A stretch of DNA of 64,000 nucleotides, taken from assembly GCF_905147365.1 (NCBI RefSeq), contig NC_056422.1:6078501-6142500 (forward strand), given 5' to 3'. The position numbers and the translations under genes are program-made. Origin of the DNA: Aricia agestis (lineage: Eukaryota > Arthropoda > Insecta > Lepidoptera > Lycaenidae). This document shows, piece after piece, positions 42,238 to 52,608 of this stretch (positions are counted from its first letter, which is position 1; every line of letters begins with the position of its first letter). The notes under the pieces were generated by a model, which did no database searches, was not told the DNA's origin, and worked only from the letters and a program-made list of their open reading frames with translations.

Positions 42238-42546
42238 TTTTTTTTATGAAATAAGGGGGCAAACGAGCAAACGGGTCACCTGATGGAAAGCAACTTCCGT
42301 GGCCCATGGACACTCGCAGCATCAGAAGAGCTGCAGGCGCGTTGCCGGCCTTTTAAGAGGGTATAGGGTAATACTGAAGGGTAGGGATGAGAAGGGAAGG
42401 GAATAGGGTAGGGGATTGGGCCTCCGGTAAACTCACTCACTCGGCGAAACACAACACAAGCGCTGTTTCACGCCGGTTTTCTGTGAGAACGTGGTATTTC
42501 TCCGGTCGAGCCGGCCCATTCGTGCCGAAGCATGGCTCTCCCACGT
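42238..42546 (-). mobile_element. SINE family A, copy 6
   Basis: T-run at 42238-42245 to CCCACGTA. Confidence 0.82.
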
Positions 42547-42598
42547 ATAATTATAGGTGTAATTTATATAGCTAATTGTTGGCATCTTACTTAGTATA

Positions 42599-42893
42599 GG
42601 CCTACGAATAATGAAAACTAAGGAAACCTAACTCCCATACTTCCAACTGTTTTGAATTTGGTTCCTTTTCGCACACTAAAATATGGCAATAGCAACGAAA
42701 CTCACAAACTCAAATTTACGAAATAAAGCCGTTGACATTGTCACTTCGATATTTACACAAAATTGTGTACTTACCGAATACAATACACATGCATAAAGTA
42801 TGTTACATACGTACTTTATGCATGTGTATTGTATTCGGGACAAATTTTTTGACACAGTTACTCTTCCTTAGTTTTTATTATTCGTAGGTATAG
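42599..42893. mobile_element. MITE with internal palindrome
   Basis: CCTACGAATAATGAAAACTA plus AGGAA and its inverse are the ends. Inside, 42775-42838 is a near-perfect hairpin of about 27 bp (GAATACAATACACATGCAT and inverse) that is not needed for the terminal repeats. Confidence 0.8.
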
Positions 42894-44688
42894 GCATAGA
42901 AGTAGGTAGTATTTAGATACATCACGTCATACTCGTACTAATTAATATTATATTATGCAAAAACTGCTGCGAAGTTATGTCACCCAATGTAAATAAGTGT
43001 ATACAAGGTACATGTTTTCGACCTTTTTCTTGTGTGGTTAGTAAGCACTGTAGTTAAAAGTTAAAGTTACAGCTTTAAAAAAACTACGGGAGAGTATTTG
43101 CGTACTATTTTCTAGTCATTCATAATAATTGTAACTAGAGATCGCCCAATGGTCGAAATTCGCCCTTTAGTTTCAACGACACTACCTATATTTTGTAAAA
43201 AATATTGACTTTATAAATTTTTTTCAACTCTTGTCTCTGGAACTTAGCTGATCTCAGACTGGCCGTGTAAGCATTGTCTAATAGTATCTTAGATTCAATA
43301 AAAAAAAAAACTATAATCCATTTTCAATTTGTCAACTTGTTGTCAACAGACTTCAACCATAAATAAAAGAGTATAATTCGTATGTATAGGCTCGTCACTC
43401 AAAAATATGTCATTTCTCGTGTGTGTGTGTTGTAGTGTGTGTAATGTTTTATTTGTTAAAAAAATGTATGAAAAAAGCATAATTTCAAAATAATATTAGC
43501 TCGATGCACTCCTTCACCATATAAACTATAACTGTGCAAAATTTCATGCACCTACGTTTCCCCATTTTTCGTAAAAAGGGTTACAAAGTTTTTCGTTCGC
43601 GTATTAATATTATGATGATAACTGAATACATAGTTACTACGTAAGAATAACATTGACTCAGTAGTCAGTACTCGAAATATGAAATGTGTAGATAATTTGT
43701 TTACAACATAATATTTTAATTGCGTAATAAACAGAATGTTGCCCTTAATATTATACTGATGTAAAATATTGTAGCGTAGTAATGTTCTAAAAATAGAAAA
43801 TATTACGTTCATAATATTATCATAATTTACAATTTGCATAAATCATTTTCAGCATTACTATGTAGTACTATGATATCGGAAATAATAATTTAAGTTAGCG
43901 CTTCAAAATAATATAATATAAAAAGTAAAATCTATGTTTTAGGACGTTTTATTTCAAAATTATTTAACGTTTACTCCAATCTCCAGCTAAATAAAATACA
44001 TTTTTGTGTAATACGCAAATGGCTAAGCAAACAAACGATTTTATCACAATAGGAAAATCGAGAAAAAAAACTCGTAGCTATTCGAAAGCAGAATTTTATT
44101 CATTCGGTAATAAATGAGAATTTATGAAAATTACATAAGCTTTTACATAACATCGAGGAGGCAGAAGGAACTGCCAAAAATTCGACGCAATGCGGACGGG
44201 CCGTGACATTGGGACTTTGAAACAACATCTTAGCTGCTTATGTTAACCTGGTACAAATTTTCTCGTAAAATGACAAATTTGTTCATAAAAAGACCGTTAA
44301 AGAGCAGGTTTATCGCCTAGTGGAATGGGTTATGTGATGGATGCCTGTACCTGAGGAATTTCAAGTGTTTAGTTTGAAAACTTTGGTATAAGCCCTAGCT
44401 TATATCAATGAAATAGTATTCACGGGGTGCAGAGGTATACGGTGTAACAAAACAAAGTGACAATAGCAGCCTTTCCCAAAGTGGGCGATAACGCCCCCTT
44501 GTGGGCGCTGAAGGTCTAAAGGGGTGTGGGACGCAGAAAAAGAATGGAGGCGTTTGTGTAGAGGCTTGGGGGGTGATTTGTTAATTCATTTCATCTGGAT
44601 GCATTTTAAATTTAAACAATGGGGGACGTTAATACATATTTTGTTCTCAAAGCGGGCAGTCGACAACATAAGTTTGGGAACCCATGCT
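42894..44688. other. Spacer, nothing recognised
   Basis: AT-rich intergenic DNA of 1.8 kb with no exon or clear repeat ends. TACGGTGTAACAAAACAAAG near 44438-44457 resembles a TA-type element end. Confidence 0.4.
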
Positions 44689-45168
44689 TTAAGAGGATAC
44701 ACCAGGGGCTAGAGAAATGAAAAAAAGCACGCGTAATATCTATAGCTGTCTCCCTTACCTCAAGCCTATACCGCAGAACGCGATAGAGACAACTGCAGAA
44801 AATCTAGAAAATCAACGATTCGTTGTCCCCTGATTCCTTCTCCAAAACTTAACCGATTTAAGTACTTTTTTCATTAAAGATTAAAAAAAGGCTTGAGCTG
44901 TGTTCCTATGTTTTGCTTTTTTTGTATAATCTAGCCAAATCTGTTTTCTGGACGTTTGAACACAGCGGAAAATCTGGCCATTTTTTTGGGTTTTAGAACG
45001 TTCATATCTTATTTAATAATTAAATTATGAAAAAAAAAGAAAACATAGGGACATCGTATTAGTGGCCGTAGATATTCAGGAAAAAATTATAACTCTATTA
45101 GCATTATCCAGGGAGGAAACAGGGGACAACGTTTGTATGGAAAAAAGGGCGGTGTGGACTCCTCTTAA
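44689..45168. mobile_element. TTAA element family P1, copy 2
   Basis: Same ends and interior as 35450-35923, in the same orientation. Confidence 0.85.
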
Positions 45169-45442
45169 GGTAAGTAAATTGAATTATAGAATAAACATTG
45201 TAAGATGATGGACTTTAATTAGAGAAATAAAATTTTATTACTGGAAAAAATCTAACAATAGCGAAATCAACATTCTTTACAACTATAATTATTTCTTAAA
45301 AAATTTATTAACTTGTATTCCAAAGAAAATTTATTTTTTCAATCAATTTGGTTTTTCGTTTATCTACGGAAACCGTACATTATGTCGCGAATGTAATAGT
45401 TACTATGACCTTTTGCGGGCCTTAAAGTTTTTTCATTATTTT

Positions 45443-46076
45443 GGGCCAACCCACACTTACCATAACCACACCACGTCGCAACGACAAGATGCCGTCAAGC
45501 AGTGGTTACGTGTGATTGGTGTCGCCGCAGCTTTTTGTAGTTGCGTCGTGGTACAGACAAAATGTCGATGTGGTTGCGTTGTCGCCAGTAGTTGCGATGT
45601 GGTTACGTACGAAAGTCAATGAAACGGGAGAAGAGCGCGGGCGGTGTGTGCGCACTGTGAATGTTGCATTGACGCAACGTTGTGGTTGCGATGTGGTCGG
45701 TATCACACAAGTGGTCGACAACGACTTAAAAATGTGGTACGTGTGTAGTCATAATAGTCCAGCATTTACAATACGAAATATACGCCCGACCACGTGGTGT
45801 GGTTGTGATTGTCGTGTGATTGTGGTACGTATGGGCGTACCGAGGGGGGGGGGGTAGGGGGGGGCAGCTCCCCCCCCCTTAATCATATTGACGTACCTGC
45901 TAAGTATATTATCTAGTACTTTCATCTATAAAAATAACGATTTTTTGCCAATTGTTTGCAATATAACTAAAAATTATTAATTTTATATTCTTTATAAACA
46001 AAACCTGGGTAATTTGCCCCCCCTCCCCTGGCCCAGAACCTGGGTACGCCCATGGTGGTACGTGTGGGTTAGCCCT
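45443..46076. mobile_element. MITE 'GGGCCAACCCACAC', interrupted
   Basis: GGGCCAACCCACACTTACC and GTACGTGTGGGTTAGCCC are the ends. The interior is rich in TGTGGTTGCG-like units. The right end is interrupted by the element at 45831-46054. Confidence 0.75.
45831..46054. mobile_element. Nested element with 9-bp target duplication
   Basis: ATGGGCGTACC and GGTACGCCCAT(G) are the ends. GTGGTACGT occurs directly before (45822-45830) and after (46055-46063). A G-run/C-run segment lies at 45845-45881. A 9-bp duplication suggests a Mutator-like mechanism, by inference. Confidence 0.75.
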
Positions 46077-46324
46077 AAGGACGCGCCTCGTATCGTGGTT
46101 TGGAGTTTGTACTCAGCCAACCCTAGTGCAGTTTACTACTTAGTACTTTATGTATTTATTACAGCTAAGCAATAAATAAACCGTTGTGTTATCTGCCATC
46201 ACCGGACGTGGTAATTGGGGCCTTATAATGTCACAAATAGCACAACGAAACGGATACATTGCAGTTAATTCATTTTAAAAATTATAATAGTAACATTTGC
46301 GCGTGATTCAAGTTAATTTTGAAA

Positions 46325-46586
46325 GTGTAACAAGACTAAATTGATAATACTTAAGGGTTTGTATGTGTACCTTATATTAGTAGTAGTTCACTGTGAAAGT
46401 AGCAGCGCTGAACGAGCAAATTTTTTTGTCATTTGTAAGCGCAATCGCCTGAGCGTCATGAATTTTCCCACACAAAAGTAGAAAAAAGTTACTCTTTCAG
46501 AGCAGGTACTTTCACAGCGAACTTTGTTACATAGGGGACCCACACAGACCCTAAAGTATTATCACTTAGTATTGTTACATCCTGTA
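46325..46586. mobile_element. TA-type MITE 'GTAACA', diverged copy
   Basis: Outer blocks GATAATACTTAAGGGT and ACCCTAAAGTATTATC are mirrored. It is a relative of 58426-58680 (TTCACTGTGAAAGTAGCAGC shared). Confidence 0.75.
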
Positions 46587-47017
46587 GACTTACAACTTAT
46601 CTTCTGGCACTTAGGTGAGGACGTGGATGTGAGACTGTCACTCATCACACCAGCCTACATAATATACAAAATCATACTTAGATGATAATTGATATTGAAA
46701 GGGGGGAAGTGGATGTGATGTTGTCTGGCATGATGCTCTTCCACTGCTAGACACCCCTAAAGTAGTAGATTTTAAAGACAATGAGGCTTCAGAACTGGAT
46801 ACCTCCTAAAGTAACCGCAACCAAAACTCCAAAGTAGCTCGTCGATCTTACCTCCGTTCCATTGGGAACAATTTCAGCTTGTATAATGACGAAAGTCTGG
46901 CTGTCGCTGGCTCTTAGGCTATGATGTAGTGAAGTTAGAGCGCTTACAGACGAACGGCACTAATTGTCGACGGCATGCAGGCTGCAGCCATCGATACTTG
47001 TTCTTCTGTAAGAAGCC
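46587..47017. other. Spacer, nothing recognised
   Basis: Slightly higher GC than its surroundings, but no frame with a recognisable domain or splice context. Confidence 0.4.
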
Positions 47018-47454
47018 TTAAGAGCCCATATGACCCTAACTTGACTACATACTTTAACCTAGATCTCAAAATCTGTAAGGTCTAGAAAACTGATTTTTTG
47101 ACACAAGTATCTTCAGTTCATAAAGATTAAATGCTCAAGACGAAAACACGATTACTCAAAAAATGCTCGATAGTTTCTTTTTTACAAAAAACCTTGTTTT
47201 AGACACATTTTTGCTTGGATCTTCGAAGTTTGCTGTCTTTTCTTTAATATTTTTTAATATTTAAAAAGGTATTGATAAAACCTAAATTTGCTCAAAACAC
47301 TTTTTTCATAATCATTATAGTTCGTCTTTTATTCAAGTAAAACTAACTCGGCGATGATTCCGCGCCGTCTTTTTTTACCTGGCATATGAAAGACGGGCGT
47401 GAGTGTGAAGAGAGAAGGACGATGTTTGATTTTTAGAGTCAGGTGAGCTCTTAA
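47018..47454 (-). mobile_element. TTAA element family P2, 437 bp copy 2
   Basis: Reverse complement of 34280-34716, same length, TTAA at both ends. Confidence 0.87.
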
Positions 47455-47616
47455 ATGCCAAAAATATGTAAAATTAACGAAAACGTATTCTAGCTAAATA
47501 GTACTACTACGTTCTGCCGCTCTAGTGAAGTTTATCGAATCTAGTAAAAAAACGTATAAAAATAAGAATCATGTTAACATAGCCATTATTACGGAATCCT
47601 TGTAATAAATCTTAAA

Positions 47617-48726
47617 TCTTCTATATATATAAAAGAAAGTCGTGTTTGTTACAACACTTATAACTCGAGAACGGCTGGACCGATTGCCATGGTTTTTGAT
47701 TTGTTGGATTTGTTTCTGTCCCGAATAGCAGAATACATCTTAAAAACAATGAAAACTCGATATGTGTAATGAATACTTAATCATTTCAATAGATGCTGAT
47801 TTGTTTATTACATGTCAAACATTTGTGTCCAATCCTGTCAAATAGTGTAACAACAAATTTTTTTTGGAGCTTATGGCCTGGTTGCTGAGACCTTTAAGCC
47901 ACAACTTTATTTTTTTCTGAAGACATCATCTGTGCGTTCAGAAATTTATTTTTTGTAAAATGTCTACAAATTTCAGGTCTACAAACATAAAATCATCGGA
48001 AAGCAACGGAATTTAGGAAATAAAAAATCTGTTGGTAAAGGTTATAAGATTAAGGAAAAAAATCTACAGGTTAACAAAAGTGTAAATGTCTTTTTATAGG
48101 TTGTATGATTTTTCTTGATAAGATATTCATACGTAGTGGTTATATACTCTTTGAGCTATTGTCTATGTCTCGAAAGTTCAGGCATTGTTATTATATTTCG
48201 GACATTTTGCCCTTTGAGTTTAAACGAATTCAATTCCCGATTCGTCTTGCCTTCGCCATGACGATCAACAAATCACAGAGCCAATCCTTGACTATTTGTG
48301 GCCTCAATCTAGAAAATGCATGTTTTTCTCATGGTCAATTGTACGTGGCATGCTCACGTGTCGGCAAACCATCCGCTTTATTTGTTCTTGCGCCTGACCA
48401 AAAAACAAAGAATGTCGCTTACCACAAAGTGCTTGACTAAAAATCCTATTAGTTTTTTTTTCCCCAATCTGCACAACATAGTTTTCAATCATTTTTTTCT
48501 GACATGAGTTTGAAGTACTTAATTATTATTTTTTATTTTTATTCTCATTCTGTATGTATGTTTTCATCATCATTCATCATAATAATATACTTTTTTGTTT
48601 CTATCTATATAAATATATTATTTTGTATCATTGTTTTACGTTCATCAAAGCCTAAATTAGTTCAGCTAAAAAGTAACACGACATTCATTGACTGTTAGGC
48701 GGTACGAAGTTCGCCGGGTCAGCTAG
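47617..48726 (+). mobile_element. Internally deleted Helitron with helicase remnant
   Basis: It starts TCTTCTATATATATAAAAG after A and ends in the hairpin GGCGGTACGAAGTTCGCC, then GGGTCAGCTAG, before T. It is about 1.1 kb, whereas autonomous Helitrons run to several kb. It retains the C-terminal end of the helicase gene at 48105-48440. Confidence 0.85.
48105..48440 (+). pseudogene. Helitron Pif1-like helicase C-terminal remnant
   Basis: A 111-codon frame whose second half reads LPFEFKRIQFPIRLAFAMTI, NKSQSQSLTICGLNLENACF and SHGQLYVACSRVGKPSALF. These are the last helicase motifs of the Pif1-like domain fused to the Rep nuclease in Helitrons. In intact relatives the motif is usually NKSQGQSL; here the Gly is Ser. 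The first 25 or so residues do not look like helicase. All upstream Rep and ATP-binding motifs are gone, so it is a fragment of a transposon gene. Confidence 0.85.
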
Positions 48727-49533
48727 TAATTTATGTAATAAAGTGTAAGTAACTCAAAAAGTAAGTTAATAACACTAGCCATAAGTACAGTTTATTGGTT
48801 TTTCTCACGAATCTTATAAATATGATACTAAATTATTTTTTATTTATTCCTTGTGACTTTTTACTAGCCGGTAAAAACCACAAATTACTGAATAGTTAAT
48901 ACGTAAAACCTCGTCGTAAAATTTTCCCATGAGCATACTATTCTTTTTAGGAAAACTTCCTAGTTTTCCTAAAAAGTATAGTGTGCCCATGCGTGAATCC
49001 AGAGTTCAACTAGGTAATAATATTTATAAAAATCTGTCAAGTTTTAGTGCAAAGAGACAAAACCAACTTAGCCTATTTAAACAAAAAAAACAATTTTTAT
49101 TTCGTTCAAATTTGGATCTCTATCTTAAGATTTATAGACCACCTTGATTTTTGTGATTCTATAAATTAAAAAAAAACAGCAGTCTGCGAATGTTGTTTTG
49201 CTATTTGGCCTCGGTTGGGGACATAATTATCAGAAATCTAAACGAATGTTAAATAAACAATGTTTACTAAAAAGAGACCAAGTGTAGTTGTGACTTTTAA
49301 AATAAGGTTCCGTAGTGTCTGCTTCAGAAATGGTAGGCAAATCGCGCCCAGGGTACTCATAATGCTGAAAAAAATTGGCGCCCTTTGCCTTCAGCGCCCC
49401 TTTTTATCCGGCGCCCCGGGCGATCGCTCACGAAGCTACTGAATCAGACGATGCAATGGTTTGCCATTGAGAATAGCATTTTGTATATATCGAGACTGCG
49501 AAAACATATTGAGGCTGTATTATTGTCAGATTC
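48727..49533. other. Spacer with hairpin
   Basis: At 48932-48986 a stem of about 25 bp with few mismatches (CTTTTTAGGAAAACT and inverse around TCCT). Otherwise unassigned. Confidence 0.5.
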
Positions 49534-50065
49534 TTAAGGACGCTATCACATTTTTTTACAAATATCAGTGATTTTCAGGTACCATTTTAAACAATTAGAA
49601 GTCACACTGCAAGGATATTTTGGTTTCAAATGAAAGATAATATATTCATCTCCACGTCTATACTATAAAAAATTTATAGCCGCATACAAAATTTTCACAT
49701 AAATACGTTTTAACCATCACAATAATCGCAAAATATTTAAAAAATGGGGTTTGTTTAGGTACTACCATTATAGCTAAATACACTGAACTAAGGAAAATAA
49801 ATATACAACAAAATTGTTGCTTATTTAGTCCCCTATACGAATAGCTAAATATTTAATATAAAAATAAATAACATTTCCCTTTAAAAGAAAAATAAGAAAC
49901 GCTCTCAAATTTCTTCATACATTTTCGCCTATCAAGAAAGCGGTGAGCTTCGTAACCGCCACTGTACAAGGCGCGCTGATATTGAACGTTATTTTAATTG
50001 CCTTAAGGTCGATATTCGTACTGACCTGCTAATTTTTGACATCATTTTTGTGATAGCGTCCTTAA
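49534..50065. mobile_element. TTAA element family P3
   Basis: TTAAGGACGCTATCACA and its exact inverse form 17-bp ends including the TTAA target. Single copy in the window; no coding content. Confidence 0.87.
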
Positions 50066-50701
50066 CACAATTTGATCTAAAACCTTTTGAAATATTCATG
50101 TGTTTATATTCTGAAGTTAAGAACTCTATATTATTGTATTCGTGGGGGTATGCTTGATAAAAATCGTTACGGAACCCTAGAAATGTTTTGTATCGCATAC
50201 CTCCGGCTGTGGCATGCCCACGGGACCCTGGCATGTGGAATATAATGGGTGAGGTTTTTTTCCATTTAGGCTCCTCAAAAATGTCTATTCCTCAACCGGC
50301 AAGCCGAAAACGAGTCGAGGTCGATGACCCTCAAGGCCTGATATGATTGGATAGCTAACTGTACAAATATTTTTTATCTAACACAAAGAGGTTGTCTCTG
50401 ATTTGTTTTTTGTTTAGGCCTATGTATTTAAAAAATAATTACAAGAGCTGAGCTCAGTATGATTAAGCTATATAATAATTGTGGATTGGTTCCAATGTCA
50501 GTCATCAGTTAAAAATATGTAAGTATGTTATAATGTACTATAATGCATTGCTTTACTTCTTTTGTGGGATTTATAAAGATTCTAAATTATTTTTGCAATA
50601 TTTTTTTCATATTTTGAACTATTCAACCCGTTTGATTAAATTATTTTTTCCTAATATCACTCACGAAACTATTACCTCTCAAGCTTCTAAGATTACGAAT
50701 C
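50066..50701. other. Spacer, nothing recognised
   Basis: Unassigned intergenic DNA, unless it is intron upstream of the candidate exon at 50774. Confidence 0.35.
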
Positions 50702-50702
50702 T

Positions 50703-50760
50703 AATCCATAAAAAGACATGCTGTATACTCTACAGTCTTCAGCATGTCTTTTTATGGATT
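50703..50760. repeat. Perfect 21-bp stem hairpin
   Basis: AATCCATAAAAAGACATGCTG and its exact inverse around a 16-nt loop. The shape resembles a microRNA precursor, but perfect pairing also fits a young inverted duplication. It ends 13 bp before the acceptor-like AG at 50773. Confidence 0.7.
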
Positions 50761-50773
50761 TTTCTCTCTACAG

Positions 50774-50941
50774 TGTAGAGCTAAAACAATGAACTCGAAA
50801 AACACTACTTCTAGCGCCGTCGCCAAAATAGTAAATGATGTTGACAAGACGATGGCTCATAACGCGGTATTACGCGATACGTTACTAGGCAACGGTGCTG
50901 GGAACGGTACATTTTTTATTAAAAACTTCAAATTCGCCTGA
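50774..50941 (+). CDS. Candidate small terminal exon or small ORF
   Basis: TTTTTCTCTCTACAG gives a good acceptor-like border. The frame then runs CRAKT and an ATG at 50789, followed by 50 residues (NSKNTTSSAVAKIVNDVDK, TMAHNAVLRDTLLGNGAGNG, TFFIKNFKFA) to a TGA at 50939-50941. An AATAAA lies 31 bp after the stop. Base composition is more even than in the surrounding DNA. No family was recognised. It could be the last exon of a gene whose other exons I could not find, a small gene, or chance. Confidence 0.35.
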   Translation, partial: CRAKTMNSKNTTSSAVAKIVNDVDKTMAHNAVLRDTLLGNGAGNGTFFIKNFKFA

Positions 50942-51769
50942 CCCGTGGACTCGATTCGGGGTATTTCTCAGAATAAAACGTATTTTAAATTGAAATTGGT
51001 ACTAAAATATGGCTTGTTGTTATTGCAGTACTCAATAAATCATTAGCAGCTAAGTGCAAATCAAAATGTGCTCAAATTTTTGAATAGATTTGAGAGTTGA
51101 GACATACAAAAACTGGAATTGAGCTGAATAAACACAGACTTATGGATCTTGGACTTGAATACATAATATACAATTATAGCGAAGATGCTAATTGCTACAA
51201 AAATTGCAAGCTGATCGTGCTGTAAGAATGACACTACAATATTATTTTAGCTTCTTCTGACTAGAAGAAGCTAAAATAATATTTTACGTTACCTGACTAG
51301 GTAACCAATATCTTATTAGAAGAGTGCCTTTCCTTGGTCTATTTAGATTTAAGACCAAAACATGAAGATGCAACAAAATAACATTTACAAACATGAAGAT
51401 TCAGAAACACAAAACCGCTTCCATAGAGCCTTTTTTATAATTCTGGGGGCACGGCAGTGTCCCCGTCAAGTCGAGCAAAAAAGCGGCACGGCCGTACCAT
51501 CCTTTTCTCGAACCAATTCAGGCTCTTTTTGACCCCCTATAACTTCATTGTGGATAAACCAACAAGCCTGAATTTTTGAATTTTCAGTTATTAAGCAAGC
51601 ATTGTATAAACACGGTATATTTAAAATTTTATTTAATTTGAACGAGTAGTTTAAAAGCTGTAACTTGTTAAAGTTTCTTAATTTTGTCACTGACTGACTG
51701 ACTGACCGATCACCAAAAGTCTAAGGCACTTCTAGCAGACATAGAACCTTCAAACTTAGAATATAATTA
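50942..51769. other. Spacer with short hairpin
   Basis: At 51238-51283 a perfect 21-bp stem (AATATTATTTTAGCTTCTTC and inverse, loop GACT). The rest is unassigned. Confidence 0.5.
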
Positions 51770-52145
51770 GTGTTTAGTGTCTAAATCAAGGTAAAATTCA
51801 AATATTTCAAAATTTCTTTCCAGTTTTCTATATACACTAACTTCGTAAATAACTTTGTAATCCTATATAAATATATAGGATTACAAAGTTACATTTGCGG
51901 TTGAATCATTTTACCCGTACCATCAATATCTCCGGTTTATCGTCGGTAGAGAGATATCTAGCTAGTGTTTAGTGTCTTAATTAAGGGAAAACCTAATAAA
52001 CATTTCATAATTACTATCCAGTTTTCTTCTTCTTTCTCCAACTTCGTGAACAACTTTGTAATCCCATATAAAACATGTATAAGATCACAAAGTTACATTA
52101 CTTGCAATTTATGAATCATTGTACCGGTACCATCGATATTTCCGT
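51770..52145. repeat. ~190-bp tandem duplication with hairpins
   Basis: TAGTGTTTAGTGTCT occurs at 51771 and 51963. Each is followed by CAGTTTTCT and an AACTTTGTAATCC hairpin (51850-51891 near perfect, 52060-52095 degraded), then ACC(A)TC and ATATTTCCG or ATATCTCCGG. Confidence 0.75.
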
Positions 52146-52202
52146 ACGTATTTATATTCGAAGGAATAATAGTTGTAGATACGTATCTATATATACGAAG
52201 CA

Positions 52203-52352
52203 CTAGATTTTGCCCGCGGCTTCACTCGCGTGGAATTCAAAAATCGCGTAAAATACGAACATTCTTGTAAACCTCCTTTGGAAACCTGACGTTTTTTATA
52301 GTAGTAAAAGGTACCAAAAAGGAGAAAAGTAGGACTCTACAAAAAGAAGTGA
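52203..52352 (-). mobile_element. Helitron 3' end fragment
   Basis: CTAGATTTTGCCCGCGGCTT then CACTCGCGTGG is a minus-strand Helitron terminus with its hairpin. Its 5' part is not resolved because the foldback element begins at about 52353. Confidence 0.55.
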
Positions 52353-52608
52353 GATCCCATCAAAAACATCCTGTAAAAAAACCAAGTCTCGTAACTCATT
52401 TTTTATACCGTAAAATTTATGAGATCCATGCAATACCAAGTCGGTTAATTTATTCAGTCCCTACCTAGGGGACCTTCTGTCTCAAGTTAGTACGTAAGTT
52501 ATTATCATATCAATATTAAAAATCTTTTACGTTTTAAATAAATAGATCGACTTGGACATCGCATGATTAGATTTAGTATAACACTATCCACTAGACTAAA
52601 CAATCTAA

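Noticed and set aside
45516..45857. 113-codon frame
   Set aside because: It follows the TGTGGTTGCG-like repeats of a MITE and has no domain or splice context.
46587..47017. Possible gene fragment from slightly higher GC
   Set aside because: All frames are broken and no domain is recognisable.
50703..50760. microRNA gene
   Set aside because: The stem is perfect over 21 bp with no bulges or flanking basal stem; without small-RNA reads an inverted duplication is as likely.
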